A stretch of DNA of 64,000 nt from positions 186,001 through 250,000 of the forward strand of contig NZ_NIDE01000004.1 in the NCBI RefSeq assembly GCF_002197845.1. Reading direction: 5' to 3'. Position 1 is the stretch's first letter; each line of letters opens with the position of its first letter. The position numbers were made by a program, and so were the translations under genes. Below are positions 46,879-54,981 of the stretch, in pieces. A model generated the notes under the pieces. That model worked only from the letters and a program-made list of their open reading frames with translations, was not told the origin of the DNA and did no database searches. This DNA comes from Fimbriiglobus ruber. GTDB lineage: Bacteria > Planctomycetota > Planctomycetia > Gemmatales > Gemmataceae.

Positions 46879-47988
46879 TCAGTCACTTCCCTCTTCCCGC
46901 TCGGAACGGTCTTCCTCATTCTCTCCGCGCGGCAGTTTCGCCACGACCTCGCGTAGCCGCCCGCGGAACGCCTCTTCGCCGTCCAGAAAACGCATCCCCA
47001 CCCGCACCGCACGGACCACGTGCCCGCCAAGTTCGGAGACGCGGAGTTTTACGAAGTCCTTCTGCGTCGTGGCGATCGTCGCGTCGGGCGGCAGGCGCCC
47101 GGCCCACGCGCGAAGGTCTTCCACGTCCTCGCGAGTGTACGCATGGTGGTCCGGAAACGTGCGGAACGCGGCCACGCTCGCGCCGAGGTCGGTGAGCGTC
47201 CGATGGAACGCCTCCGGGTTGCCAATGCCGCAGAATGCGCCGACCGCTTTCCCCCGCAGGCTTTCGACCGGTTCCACAACGCCGTCCGCGCCGACCAGTT
47301 CCACCGGGGCGTGGACGGCGGTCGCGACCGGCGTGTCCGGGAATCGGCGGCCCAGCCAGTCACGTTGCCGCGCGACCGAATCGGCCCCCGCCTGGTCCGC
47401 GCGGGTGAGCACGATTACCCCAGCCCGGCGCAATTCGCCGACGGGCTCGCGCAGCAGCCCGCGGGGAAACAAGTAGTCGCTCGCGAGTGGGCGGGTCGCG
47501 TCAACGAGTACGATGTCCAGGTCGCGGGCGAGTCGGCGGTGCTGGAAGCCATCGTCGAGGACGAGCACTTCGCTTTCGAGTTCTTCGACCGCCGTCCGCG
47601 CGAGCGCCGCCCGATCCGGGCCTTGCAAATGCGGCACGTCCGGCAGGTTTTCTTCGAGGACCATCGCCTCGTCGTTCATTCCCGCCTGCGCCCCGTACCC
47701 GCGGCTCAGGACCGCCGCCGCCACGCCGAGTTCGCGGTAAAACGCGGCGACGTATTCGACACACGGCGTCTTCCCGGTCCCGCCGAGGGTCAGGTTCCCG
47801 ACGCCGACCACGGGCACCGGAACCCGCGTCGCCGGCTTCCACCCGCGGTCGAACGCTCGGTTCCGCAGCCAGACGGCGGTCCCGTAAGGCAGCCGGACCC
47901 ACCACAACCCCGCCCGCAACGCCCACGCACCAACCCCACGCCGCTCGCCGCGGACCAGGGACAGGTAAAAATCGTGGAACGAGGGCAC
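46879..47988 (-). CDS. lpxK: Tetraacyldisaccharide 4'-kinase LpxK
   Basis: 369 residues from a GTG at 47988. The Walker A loop is VGNLTLGGTGKTP (Gly64 to Thr74), followed by GVAAAVLSRGYGAQ, SEVLVLDDGFQHRRLARDLD (the conserved DDGFQ-H motif), GVIVLTRADQAG and ATIATTQKDFVKL. LpxK phosphorylates the 4' position of the lipid A disaccharide precursor at the inner membrane. As first gene of the operon it shows that this organism makes classical phosphorylated lipid A. The short N-terminal hydrophobic segment (RAGLWWVRLPYGTAVW) fits the known membrane contact. No lpxB or lpxD lies in the window. Confidence 0.95.
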   Translation of the reverse strand: MPSFHDFYLSLVRGERRGVGAWALRAGLWWVRLPYGTAVWLRNRAFDRGWKPATRVPVPVVGVGNLTLGGTGKTPCVEYVAAFYRELGVAAAVLSRGYGAQAGMNDEAMVLEENLPDVPHLQGPDRAALARTAVEELESEVLVLDDGFQHRRLARDLDIVLVDATRPLASDYLFPRGLLREPVGELRRAGVIVLTRADQAGADSVARQRDWLGRRFPDTPVATAVHAPVELVGADGVVEPVESLRGKAVGAFCGIGNPEAFHRTLTDLGASVAAFRTFPDHHAYTREDVEDLRAWAGRLPPDATIATTQKDFVKLRVSELGGHVVRAVRVGMRFLDGEEAFRGRLREVVAKLPRGENEEDRSEREEGSD

Positions 47989-48475
47989 AGTTTTGGTTCT
48001 CGGGTCGGACGTCCGGCGTAGAAGGGTATCACTCGCCCGAGAAATGTGTCAACCGCGGCTTAAAGACGAAGAGTATTTACCGCAGAGGGCGCGGAGAACG
48101 CAGAGCAGAGGAGAATAAAACGAATGAACGACGGAACGCGACACTATTCTGGGCTTCGGCCGGCCAGTTCGCCAGGCTGCACCCTGCTGTCTTTTTTGTC
48201 TTCCACTACCACGCCGCCGCTTACGGCAACGGCGCGGCCCAGTTCTCCACCGTCAGGCCCGGCACCGCGGCAAGGTCGCTATCCTTGGTGACGACCGTGG
48301 TGTTGCCCAGCGTCAGGGCGATGGCAGCGATCATGATGTCGATCACCTGCATCGGACGACCGAGCCGCAGCAGTTCGGCGTGGAGGCGTCCGTATTCGAA
48401 CGCGGCGTCCTCGTCGAACGGCCATAGCTTCCACGCCGGCAGGGCCAGTTGCAAAGGGCGACCGGAACAATTACT

Positions 48476-49755
48476 TCACCCTTTGGCCGCACCCGAAACT
48501 CCTTGGCGTGGCCGGATGGTATAGTTCCAACTCGGACAGGTCTTATGCCGTCGCAAGCGCAACTTCCTCATCTCGTGATCCGTGACCTTCAGGCCCCTCT
48601 CATAGTTTCCCCGCAACAACACGGCTTTCACCTGCAAGCCTGTTTCGGTTCTCGTGTCCTGAATATAGCCCAACAAGATCAACCACGAACGCAAGGGCTT
48701 GCCGGCCCAGTTGATGCTGATAAAGCTGAACAGCCGATGCTCAATCGGGTTCCACTTGGAGCCACCGCGGGGGTAGTGGCACACCGTCACCTCCAGGTTG
48801 AAGGCGTCAGCCAGCCGTTCCTGCAACTGACGCTTCCACATCCGAGGCCGACAGCCATTACTGCCACCCGAGTCCGCCAGGATCAGGAGTTTGGTAGCGT
48901 CCGGGAAACGACGGCGACCGTGGCTCTTCCACCACGAGACAATCGCATCGACCGCAAACTCCGGCGTGTCGGCCGATTCGCCCACGTACACGTAACCGCG
49001 GTCGTGTTGTACCAGGTAGATGCCATACGGGGTGGCCCGGCCCTCGGCGTCACTGAGGAAGTCATAAGCGTTGACCTCGTCCGCCTCGTGGCACCAGGTC
49101 TGCCCATCCTGCTGGAAGTTGCCGATCAACTCTTTTTTCTTGGTATCCACGCTGATGACCGGCCTGCCCGCTTTCAGGAACCGCCGCTTCTGGTGGGCGA
49201 TGTAGCGGAACTGACGATCCCGATCGGGGTGCGGTGGGCCGGTAAACCGTTTCCGATTCGCCTTCAACGAGTACTTGAGTTTGTGGAGCAAACGCCGGAC
49301 GGTCTTGGGGTCGATGGCATGGCCTCGTTGGGCCAGCAGTTGGCCCAGTCGCTTCAGGCTCAGACGCACCCACCGCTGTTTCGTCATCGGGTCGCCGCCG
49401 GTGTCATCGACCAGCAGGGCTACCAGGTCTCGCTCCAGGACCGGATCTTTTTTTCCAAGGGCGGGCGGCCCGCTCCAGGGCGGCGGACCCGTCCCGGCGG
49501 GAGGTTGGCAAAAGCCGACCCTAACTCTTGGCGTCCCCGGCGAATGGTCTGGACGTGGAGGCCTGTGATGGAGGATACCAGGCGGTCACCGCCGTGGCCG
49601 ATGCGCTGGGCTTCCCAGGCCGCCAGCCAGCGTCGCTGTTGCTCGTTGAGCCGACTGAGGAGCAAGTTGAGTTGTCGGTGGACCTCCTTGTTGGGATGGT
49701 CTGTCGCCTGGAGGCAATCAGGACATCGACATTGGTGAAGCGGGGTAGGGTGCAT
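48476..49755 (-). CDS. ISAzo13-family transposase, read through a -1 frameshift (A_AAA_AAG)
   Basis: The first frame (ATG 49755, GGAG eight bases upstream) encodes MHPTPLHQCRCPDCLQATD, NEQQRRWLAAWEAQRIG and a helix-turn-helix (SSITGLHVQTIRRGRQEL), then ends at 49420. The second frame continues at GAT CCG GTC as DPVLERDLVALLVDD and carries the DDE core: VISVDTKKKELIGNF, LLILADSGGSNGCRPRMWK and YPRGGSKWNPIEHRLFSFIS, ending NYTIRPRQGVSG. Together 426 residues, a typical ISAzo13 length. The joint lies on GAAAAAAAG (49447-49454 on the plus strand), giving the -1 heptamer A_AAA_AAG in the right phase. The stop lies in the left terminal repeat. Confidence 0.8.
49447..49454 (-). promoter_or_regulatory. 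-1 ribosomal frameshift (or slippage) site in the ISAzo13 transposase
   Basis: Coding-strand GAA-AAA-AAG-ATC: seven As followed by G. In the first frame the codons are AAA-AAG, preceded by A, exactly the A_AAA_AAG slippery heptamer. A -1 slip gives AAA-AAA-GAT and enters the second transposase frame. Transcriptional slippage on the A7 run would have the same effect. A downstream RNA structure was not checked. Confidence 0.65.
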
Positions 49756-49996
49756 GATGTGGTCTCCAGCTGACGCAACAAGCCATGCAAGTGATTGTAG
49801 GGACAAGGGTGAAGTAATTGTTCCGGCCGCCCTTAAAGACTGGAGGTTCCGGTCGCGGGAGCGGCTCCGCTCGATCCCGGCCACGAGTTCGGCCAGGATC
49901 GGCACGGCGGTCCCGACGCGGTTCCCCTTCAGCGTCTCGGCCCGAGCCCGGTCGAACACCCCGTTGCGGCGGTCGATGTAGTCCGTCGCGATACCG

Positions 49997-50308
49997 CTAT
50001 CGAGGAGGAACCGGGTCATCCCACATCCCCCTCAGCCGCTCGGCGTGTTCGGCGAACTGAGCCTTCTCGTAGGCCTTTGCGGCCAGTCGTTCTGCCTCCC
50101 ACGTCGCTCGCTCGGTGTCGGTCCGGTCGAACGGCTGAGCCCTATCCATCGCTGCCAAGACGCGGACTATCTCATCCGGGGTCATCGGACCGTCTTTCTC
50201 AGACAATGTGGAATCCGGAGTAACGATCACTTCCGTGTCGTCGGGCAATTCGGCAGGGTGGTCGAGGACGACTTGGCCGCTCTTGATCCTGCCTCGGAGT
50301 ACGTTCAT
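49997..50308 (-). CDS. VapB-like antitoxin
   Basis: 103 residues; its 3' end overlaps the ATG of the PIN toxin gene by 23 bp, the standard antitoxin-toxin order and overlap. The N-terminus (MNVLRGRIKSGQVVLDHPAE) resembles a swapped-hairpin AbrB-type or planctomycete DUF-type antitoxin with a short beta start. The rest is charged and helical (RATWEAERLAAKAYEKAQFA), as expected for a toxin-wrapping tail. It would repress its own promoter and neutralise the PIN RNase. With the toxin gene interrupted it is probably a leftover. No family can be named with confidence. Confidence 0.65.
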   Translation of the reverse strand: MNVLRGRIKSGQVVLDHPAELPDDTEVIVTPDSTLSEKDGPMTPDEIVRVLAAMDRAQPFDRTDTERATWEAERLAAKAYEKAQFAEHAERLRGMWDDPVPPR

Positions 50309-50742
50309 TACGGTCCTCCCATATTACTATGCGAAATAATCTCCGGCCCCGAGGCAGCCCTCTCGCATCAAGTGACTTTCAAGTCGGCGATACTGTAGGC
50401 GGCATCGGTATGACATCAATTCTACCGGAATTTCGGACCTGTCGGGAGGCGGCTCAAGCTCTCTAAAATCCGGATAGGCTTGCAGTGTGGTATGGGCATT
50501 TTTTGCATTTATTGCGCGCGGAAACCCCCGTTTTGGGACCCGGCGCTCGGCGCGGGTCTCCGACCCCGCCGCTCGCCCTCCCTCGGACGCCGCCGCCCGC
50601 GGCAGGCTGGCGTGGGAGACCTGCGGTCGGGCCGAACGGCGGGGTCGGAGACCCGCGCCGAGCGTGTGAGGCATTTTTTTGCATTTATTGCGCTGAAACC
50701 CCTGTTTTTAGGACCGGTGGGTCGCCAGCGGTGAAACAATCT
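50309..50742. other. Intergenic region occupied by a repeat cassette
   Basis: 434 bp with no convincing gene; a 116-codon frame at 50327-50674 is made mainly of repeat DNA. The first ~180 bp is ordinary spacer with the antitoxin promoter. From 50496 to 50709 lies a structured repeat cassette, listed separately. Confidence 0.6.
50496..50709. repeat. Repeat cassette: 28-bp inverted repeat within imperfect direct repeats
   Basis: Outer direct repeats: GCATTTTTTGCATTTATTGCG (from 50496) and GCATTTTTTTGCATTTATTG (from 50671), each continuing into GAAACCC-C-TGTTTT-like sequence. Inside are perfect 28-bp inverted arms, CGCTCGGCGCGGGTCTCCGA.. (50544-50571) and ..TCGGAGACCCGCGCCGAGCG (50637-50664). 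The same core GGTCGGAGACCCGCGCCGAGCG recurs several times at 63015-63290, so this is a dispersed family, perhaps a transposon-mobilised non-coding element. Confidence 0.75.
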
Positions 50743-51729
50743 TCAATCCGGGCCGCGGACGTGGGCCGCGACTTCGTCTTTGTAAAACCGCCGGAGTCGT
50801 TCATGCAAATCGGCGGAGAGCGGCGGGAGTGTGGTGGCGGACGCGTTCGCCTTCGCCTGTTCCGGATTCCGCGCGCCGGGGATGATGACGCTGACGGCCG
50901 AGAAGTCCAGGCACCACCGTAGCGCGAACTGGGCCATCGTGTAGCCCGGCGGAACGAACGGACGGAGTTTGTTGGTGACGTCCAGCCCCTTCTCGAAGCC
51001 CAACCCGGCGAACGTCTCGCCGACGTTAAATTTTTCGCCGTGCTGGTTGTACGAGCGGTGGTCACCTGGCGCGAACGTGGAAGCCGGCGTGTACTTACCG
51101 GCGAGCAAGCCGGACGCGAGCGGTAGGCGGACGATAATCGCCACGCCTTTTCGGCGGGCCTCGTCAAAAATAGCCGTGTCGGGCGTCTGACGAAAGACGT
51201 TGAAGATCACCTGGAGGGACGCCAAGCCTTCTTGCGCGAGGCAAAGCCTGGCCTCGGCCGTCGACTCCACGCTCGCCCCCCACCGCTTGATCTTACCCTC
51301 GGCCTTGAGCGCCCGCATCACGTTGAATACTTCGCCCCGCTCCAGGATCGACTGCGGCACGCAGTGCAACTGAGTGAGGTCGAGGGCGTCGACACCGAGC
51401 CGCCGGAGGGAGGCTTCGGTGTGCGCACGGAGGTTGGCAGGTGTGCAGTTTTCGGGCAGACCGGGTCGCGGGAAGCGACCGAGCTTGGTGGCGACGAACA
51501 ACCGCCCCGGTCGCTCGCGCAGGAAGCGCCCGACCAGTTCTTCGCTCCGCCCGGCGCCGTAGACGTCGGCCGTATCGAGGAACGTGGTGCCGGTGTCGAC
51601 GGCCGCGCGAAGGGTGGCCAGCGCGTCGGTGTCCGACACGTCTCCCCACTGATCGCCGCCGATCTGCCAGCACCCGAGCCCGATCTCCGACACCTGTACC
51701 GGGTCGCCGCCGAACGTGCGCAGCCGCAT
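50743..51729 (-). CDS. Aldo/keto reductase
   Basis: 328 residues from the ATG at 51729; the frame runs further upstream through non-family DNA. The TIM-barrel oxidoreductase signatures are visible: EIGLGCWQIGGDQWG, TFLDTADVYGAGRSEELVG (Asp and Tyr of the tetrad), LFVATKLGRF (Lys), LDLTQLHCVPQ (His), and the NADPH-side segment FSAVSVIIPGARNPEQAKAN. Such enzymes reduce sugar aldehydes or ketones, or run in the dehydrogenase direction. It stands alone next to a dispersed palindrome. This is one of three aldo/keto reductases in the window; they are not close copies of each other. Substrate unknown. Confidence 0.88.
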   Translation of the reverse strand: MRLRTFGGDPVQVSEIGLGCWQIGGDQWGDVSDTDALATLRAAVDTGTTFLDTADVYGAGRSEELVGRFLRERPGRLFVATKLGRFPRPGLPENCTPANLRAHTEASLRRLGVDALDLTQLHCVPQSILERGEVFNVMRALKAEGKIKRWGASVESTAEARLCLAQEGLASLQVIFNVFRQTPDTAIFDEARRKGVAIIVRLPLASGLLAGKYTPASTFAPGDHRSYNQHGEKFNVGETFAGLGFEKGLDVTNKLRPFVPPGYTMAQFALRWCLDFSAVSVIIPGARNPEQAKANASATTLPPLSADLHERLRRFYKDEVAAHVRGPD

Positions 51730-51842
51730 GGGAAACAGTCCTGGTGTGAATCGTGTGTGTACGACCGGGGAATTGTCACCCGACCGCGTGGCGCGGGCAA
51801 GGTAAAAAGTATCGTCGGGCACGCGGTGGCGCGCCGTCATAA

Positions 51843-51878
51843 GTTGTGGGGGCACGGTTGGAAACATGCCCCCACAAC
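51843..51878. repeat. Dispersed palindrome, copy 3 (12-bp arms)
   Basis: GTTGTGGGGGCA (51843-51854) and TGCCCCCACAAC (51867-51878) are exact inverted arms; the interior CGGTTGGAAACA resembles the arm interior of the 28228-28290 palindrome. It lies directly beside the ferredoxin stop, where it may serve as a terminator. Confidence 0.65.
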
Positions 51879-51881
51879 CGA

Positions 51882-52301
51882 CTAATGTCCTTCCTTGACC
51901 AGATTTTTGTTCCATTCGGGAATGACGACCACGACATCTTTCGTTCCGTTCGGGACGCACTGGCAGCTCAGCCGGGATTCGGGCGTGACTGCGCGGGCGG
52001 TGTCGAGCATGTCCTCTTCGTCGTCGGTGGCCGACGGGCAGGTCTCCAACCCTTGGCTGACGTAGACGTGGCACGTGGCGCACGCACAGACCCCGCCGCA
52101 GGCGTGGTCGATCGGCACGCCCGCCCCTTCGGCGAGATCGAGGATGCTTCCGTCCAAACCCGTTCGTCCGTATGGGATCTGATTCGGGTCGACGACGAAC
52201 TCGGTCCGCTCGTTCGTTTCTTCGACGACGAAGGTGATCTTGAACGGCTGTTTCGGCAGCTCGTGGTTGGTCTTGGTGATGTACGGGTTCACGCCGCCCA
52301 T
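51882..52301 (-). CDS. 2Fe-2S ferredoxin (adrenodoxin type)
   Basis: 139 residues from the ATG at 52301. The cluster ligands fit the C-x5-C-x2-C...C pattern: Cys68, Cys74 and Cys77 (DHACGGVCACATCHVYV), with a fourth Cys in SRLSCQCVP. Two additional Cys (72 and the second of CQC) are near. The beta-grasp start KITFVVEETNERTEFVVD and the acidic DDEEDMLDTARAV helix fit Fdx-type electron carriers used in Fe-S assembly or with P450 and Rieske oxygenases. No isc genes are adjacent. It would be soluble and cytoplasmic. Electron partner unknown. Confidence 0.9.
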   Translation of the reverse strand: MGGVNPYITKTNHELPKQPFKITFVVEETNERTEFVVDPNQIPYGRTGLDGSILDLAEGAGVPIDHACGGVCACATCHVYVSQGLETCPSATDDEEDMLDTARAVTPESRLSCQCVPNGTKDVVVVIPEWNKNLVKEGH

Positions 52302-52423
52302 CGGGGTCTGTTCCTTTGTGCAATGTCGTAATCGGGGTCGGGCGGCAAAAGAAGAACGCCGCCCCGGTGCCCGGACGTGTCTCATTTTATCAGTCTGCCG
52401 GGCAACGGCGGGCGGTGGGTGCG

Positions 52424-52927
52424 TTAATCGCGGAGATCGGTCTCGGTGAACAGCGTGAATCCCTGATTTTGCAAGGTGGTGACGGCGGTCTCGAACTGGT
52501 CCACATGAATCGCGAGGGCGGTATTGCCCATCGGGCCGACGCCGATGAGGAGTGGGTAGGCGTAGCTAAGGTTAATTTCGCCACCCAGGAGGGCTTTCGT
52601 GATCGTCAGCAACGGCTGGTCGTTGTCCGGGAGTTTGACGAGCAGCAGGTCGCTCTCGGTAAACGGCAGTTTAGCCTGGGTGAGTACCTCGAAGCCGCGC
52701 TCGTAATCGCTGGGGACGAGCCGGATGATTGCACAGTCGGCCGTCTCGACGACGGTCAGAGACACGACACGAACGTCGGTGGTCTCGAACCGGCGGACCA
52801 GATCGAGCATCGCCCCCATGCGGTTCGCGAGGAACACGTTGAATTGGCGAACGCTCGGCCAGTCCCGCCCGCGGGCGGTTCTGATCTCGATGCCGCCTTC
52901 GTTCTCGTCCTCGAAACTCGATGGCAT
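52424..52927 (-). CDS. ACT-domain-like small-molecule-binding protein
   Basis: 167 residues. Two ACT-like beta-alpha-beta-beta-alpha-beta units can be traced: VRQFNVFLANRMGAMLDLVR through TADCAIIRLVPSDYERGFEV, and LLTITKALLGGEINLSYAYP through NTALAIHVDQFETAVTTLQN. The N-R-x-G-A-M-L-D loop is the usual ligand-contacting turn. Stand-alone ACT proteins bind amino acids and act as regulators of biosynthetic enzymes, but no enzyme domain or partner gene is adjacent except the ferredoxin 122 bp downstream on the same strand. The ligand is unknown. Confidence 0.75.
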   Translation of the reverse strand: MPSSFEDENEGGIEIRTARGRDWPSVRQFNVFLANRMGAMLDLVRRFETTDVRVVSLTVVETADCAIIRLVPSDYERGFEVLTQAKLPFTESDLLLVKLPDNDQPLLTITKALLGGEINLSYAYPLLIGVGPMGNTALAIHVDQFETAVTTLQNQGFTLFTETDLRD

Positions 52928-53150
52928 GCCAGATTCCCCAAATTCTGTGACGTACCGAGTTTATCCTTGACACCAAGGTGTCACAATCGCGATTGAGGCG
53001 AAACCTGATTTTGGGACGGCCCTAGTGCCGTCTCATTCGGCAGATGTGGTGGGCACGCCTGAAAACTTGGGAAATGCGGGGTAAATAAAGACTCGTGGCC
53101 GTTTTCCTGACAGAACGGGTGAGGATTGGACGTTGGGCGGAACTCTTATC

Positions 53151-53630
53151 TTAAACCTTATTCCGGTTGGCGAGCCACTTCCGCCACAACTCCACGGAGT
53201 GTCGCCGTGCCATTTCGTCAGCCTCATAATTGAGGTTTCCCAAAGATCGCCAAAACGCGATCCATTTGTCGTAGTCATCCGGCTGGGACCATCCGCGACC
53301 GGGTACCCAACCGTATTGCCGATATGTAACGCCTACCAGAACGGTCGCAGCATGGCACCTCGTTTCTTCGTCCGGGCTCAGCATTAACTCGACCGCGGGT
53401 TCCAGGACGATGTCATCACAATCAATCAGCTTATCAGTCGCCTGCGTGTGATCTGCGTGGTTTAGATTGATATCGTCATTTATTTTTTCAATTAATAGCC
53501 TTACGTTTTCCGGCGTGCATTCGCAGCATTTCTCATCGGGTTGCCGATGCACCTGATCCGCACAGCCTTCGGCCGCCACGCAGACCAGCAAAGAAGCACA
53601 CAACGTCAATTGCCGAGTTGTTTTGCGCAT
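53151..53630 (-). CDS. Small lipoprotein downstream of an Rhs-tip gene, possible immunity or partner protein
   Basis: 159 residues with a lipoprotein signal (LCASLLVCVAAEGC). The mature part begins with a Cys-containing stretch (EKCCECTPENVRLLIEKIND), then a HEAT-like helix region (LEPAVELMLSPDEETRCHAA) and a Trp-rich end (KWIAFWRSLGNLNYEADEM). Its ATG lies one base after the stop of the Rhs-tip gene (TAA-G-ATG), so the two were co-translated. In Rhs loci the gene directly after the tip usually encodes immunity to the tip toxin; a lipoprotein could protect against an envelope-active toxin. This is an inference from position. No family was recognised. Confidence 0.6.
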   Translation of the reverse strand: MRKTTRQLTLCASLLVCVAAEGCADQVHRQPDEKCCECTPENVRLLIEKINDDINLNHADHTQATDKLIDCDDIVLEPAVELMLSPDEETRCHAATVLVGVTYRQYGWVPGRGWSQPDDYDKWIAFWRSLGNLNYEADEMARRHSVELWRKWLANRNKV

Positions 53631-54029
53631 CTTATTTAAAGGGGTAATAGTGTTGCGAAAAATTGAGCATTGCTTGGAGCAAGGAGGGAGATATTTTTTG
53701 CGAACTCACGGGCGGAATCTGCGTAACCATTGGTTGCCCGTTCGCATCGTAACTGACGGTAAATCCCCAAGAAATGCTCCCGAGAGGACGTGGGTTTTTC
53801 CCCGAAGTAAAACAGAATGCAGCAGTTTCAAATTCCACGGTTCCTCCTGCTGAAGTTGGTTTGTCCCAGAGAACACCATTCTTGAATCCATTTGCGTTAT
53901 TGTACCCGTCATGTGTCTTTCTGTCTTCTTCCTTGACACCTTGAGGGTCAGGAAAATTATCACCGTACCATGGCGAATGATTCGGCAGTGTGGGATTATG
54001 ATCAACAATCCACCCTGGCTGAACAGTAA

Positions 54030-54981
54030 GAGCCTGTCTGGGAAGTACTATTTTGATGCAACTCTATATTTAAATGGGGGATAACACTTTTTGGGGTCCA
54101 TGCGATTGAGGATCAATTGAATCGACCGCACTTTAACCATAGATTCACTAGAACTAGTATTTCGTTCGTAGTCCCGACTTAGCCTGCGGGCGCGACCGAG
54201 CCACCCGAAGGTCCGCTCCCCCACCCACCGCTTGGGCAACAGGACGAACCCCTTCGCCCCGTCCGGCCGGCGGACGATGACGAGTTCCCATCTGAGTTCC
54301 GGATGACCGTCCTTCCACCCGTTCAGGGCATGGTTGTGGTACTTCCCGTCGGCCCATACGACCTTCAACCGCGGGTACGCCTCACGGTCCAACGATTCGA
54401 GCACGGACGGGGCCGCGGCCGCATCGTCGACGTGCCCGGCGGTGACCGCCACGGTCATCAACAACCCGAGCGTGTCGACCACGATCGACCGCTTCCGGCC
54501 CTGGATTTTCTTGCCCGCGTCATACCCGTTCCCACCCGCATGCTCGGTCCCCTTGACCGACTGACTATCGATGCTCGCGGCGCTCGGGGTCGGCTCGTGA
54601 CTCGGAGCATGGACCTCCCGATACCCCTCCCGGAGGACATCCAGGAGGTGTTGCCAGGTGCCGTCATCCCGCCACTGGGCGAAGTATTCGTACACCGTAC
54701 TCTTGGCCGGGAAATCGTGCGGGAGCAGGGACCACTGGCACCCGGTCCGGTTCACGTACAGGATCGCGTTCATCACCTCCCGGAGGTCGACCGACCGGGG
54801 CCGCCCTCCGAACCGGGCGGCGGGCAGAAGGGGCTCGATGGTCTCCCATTGGACATCGGTCAAATCCGTCAGATACGGTTTACGAACGGGCGCGTCCATG
54901 ACCTCGCTCCTGAATGATGAAGGAGCGACTAACTTAAAGGAATCTCACGACTTACAGCAAGGGCACTTTTCGGACAGCCTC
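54030..54981 (-). mobile_element. IS5-family insertion sequence, 952 bp, TAA target duplication
   Basis: Imperfect terminal inverted repeats: GAGCCTGTCTGGGAAGT at 54030-54046 and the complement GAGGCTGTCCGAAAAGT at 54965-54981 (13 of 17 match). The flanking TAA at 54027-54029 and at 54982-54984 is a 3-bp duplication, as expected for several IS5 subgroups. Removing the element plus one TAA restores the Rhs-tip frame exactly. The transposase frame is intact, so the insertion looks recent. Confidence 0.9.
54048..54899 (-). CDS. IS5-family transposase
   Basis: 283 residues filling the element. The N-terminus is the DUF4096-type domain (YLTDLTDVQWETIEPLLPAA, GCQWSLLPHDFPAKSTVYEY). The DDE catalytic residues fall in SAASIDSQSVKGTEHAGG (first Asp), LKVVWADGKYHNHAL (second Asp) and VGERTFGWLGRARRLSRDYE (Glu, with the Y-2-R-3-E signature R-L-S-R-D-Y-E). 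It cuts and pastes DNA by the DDE mechanism and needs no frameshift. Start ATG 54899 and stop at 54048 lie within the terminal repeats' bounds. Subgroup (IS427- or IS402-like) is not certain. Confidence 0.9.
   Translation of the reverse strand: MDAPVRKPYLTDLTDVQWETIEPLLPAARFGGRPRSVDLREVMNAILYVNRTGCQWSLLPHDFPAKSTVYEYFAQWRDDGTWQHLLDVLREGYREVHAPSHEPTPSAASIDSQSVKGTEHAGGNGYDAGKKIQGRKRSIVVDTLGLLMTVAVTAGHVDDAAAAPSVLESLDREAYPRLKVVWADGKYHNHALNGWKDGHPELRWELVIVRRPDGAKGFVLLPKRWVGERTFGWLGRARRLSRDYERNTSSSESMVKVRSIQLILNRMDPKKCYPPFKYRVASK

Larger units (their letters stand above)
48454..49834 (-). mobile_element. Apparently complete ISAzo13-family insertion sequence (about 1.38 kb)
   Basis: 30-bp terminal inverted repeats: AAGGGCGACCGGAACAATTA at the left (48454) and the complement of TAATTGTTCCGGCCGCCCTT at the right (ending 49834), differing at two of 30 positions. 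One transposase gene fills the interior. The flanks are T-rich (TTT on the coding strand) and fit a short duplication, but its length is ambiguous. The element interrupts a PIN toxin gene, and the repaired target reads in frame. Complete ends and intact catalytic motifs suggest recent activity. Confidence 0.85.
48221..50019 (-). pseudogene. vapC: VapC-type PIN-domain toxin gene split by an insertion sequence
   Basis: The 5' part (ATG 50019) encodes MTRFLLDSGIATDYIDRRNG, with the first PIN Asp, through VPILAELVAGIERSRSRDRN to LQSL, then hits the insertion sequence at 49834. The 3' part resumes at 48453 with LQLALPAWKLWPFDEDAAFE, and VIDIMIAAIALTLGNTTVVT and KDSDL carry the remaining acidic residues. 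Removing the element and the duplicated T bases joins the two halves in frame as NLQSL-QLALPAW, about 138 residues, a normal VapC length. PIN toxins are RNases neutralised by a cognate antitoxin; the antitoxin gene just upstream is intact. The toxin is inactive in this strain as sequenced. Confidence 0.85.

Noticed and set aside
47487-48524. 345-codon plus-strand ORF
   Set aside because: It overlaps lpxK in antisense and then a spacer; composition is Arg/Pro/Gly-rich shadow sequence without family features.
50327-50674. 116-codon minus-strand ORF
   Set aside because: Most of it is the inverted repeat cassette read as protein; the same peptides appear in the 63-kb repeats.
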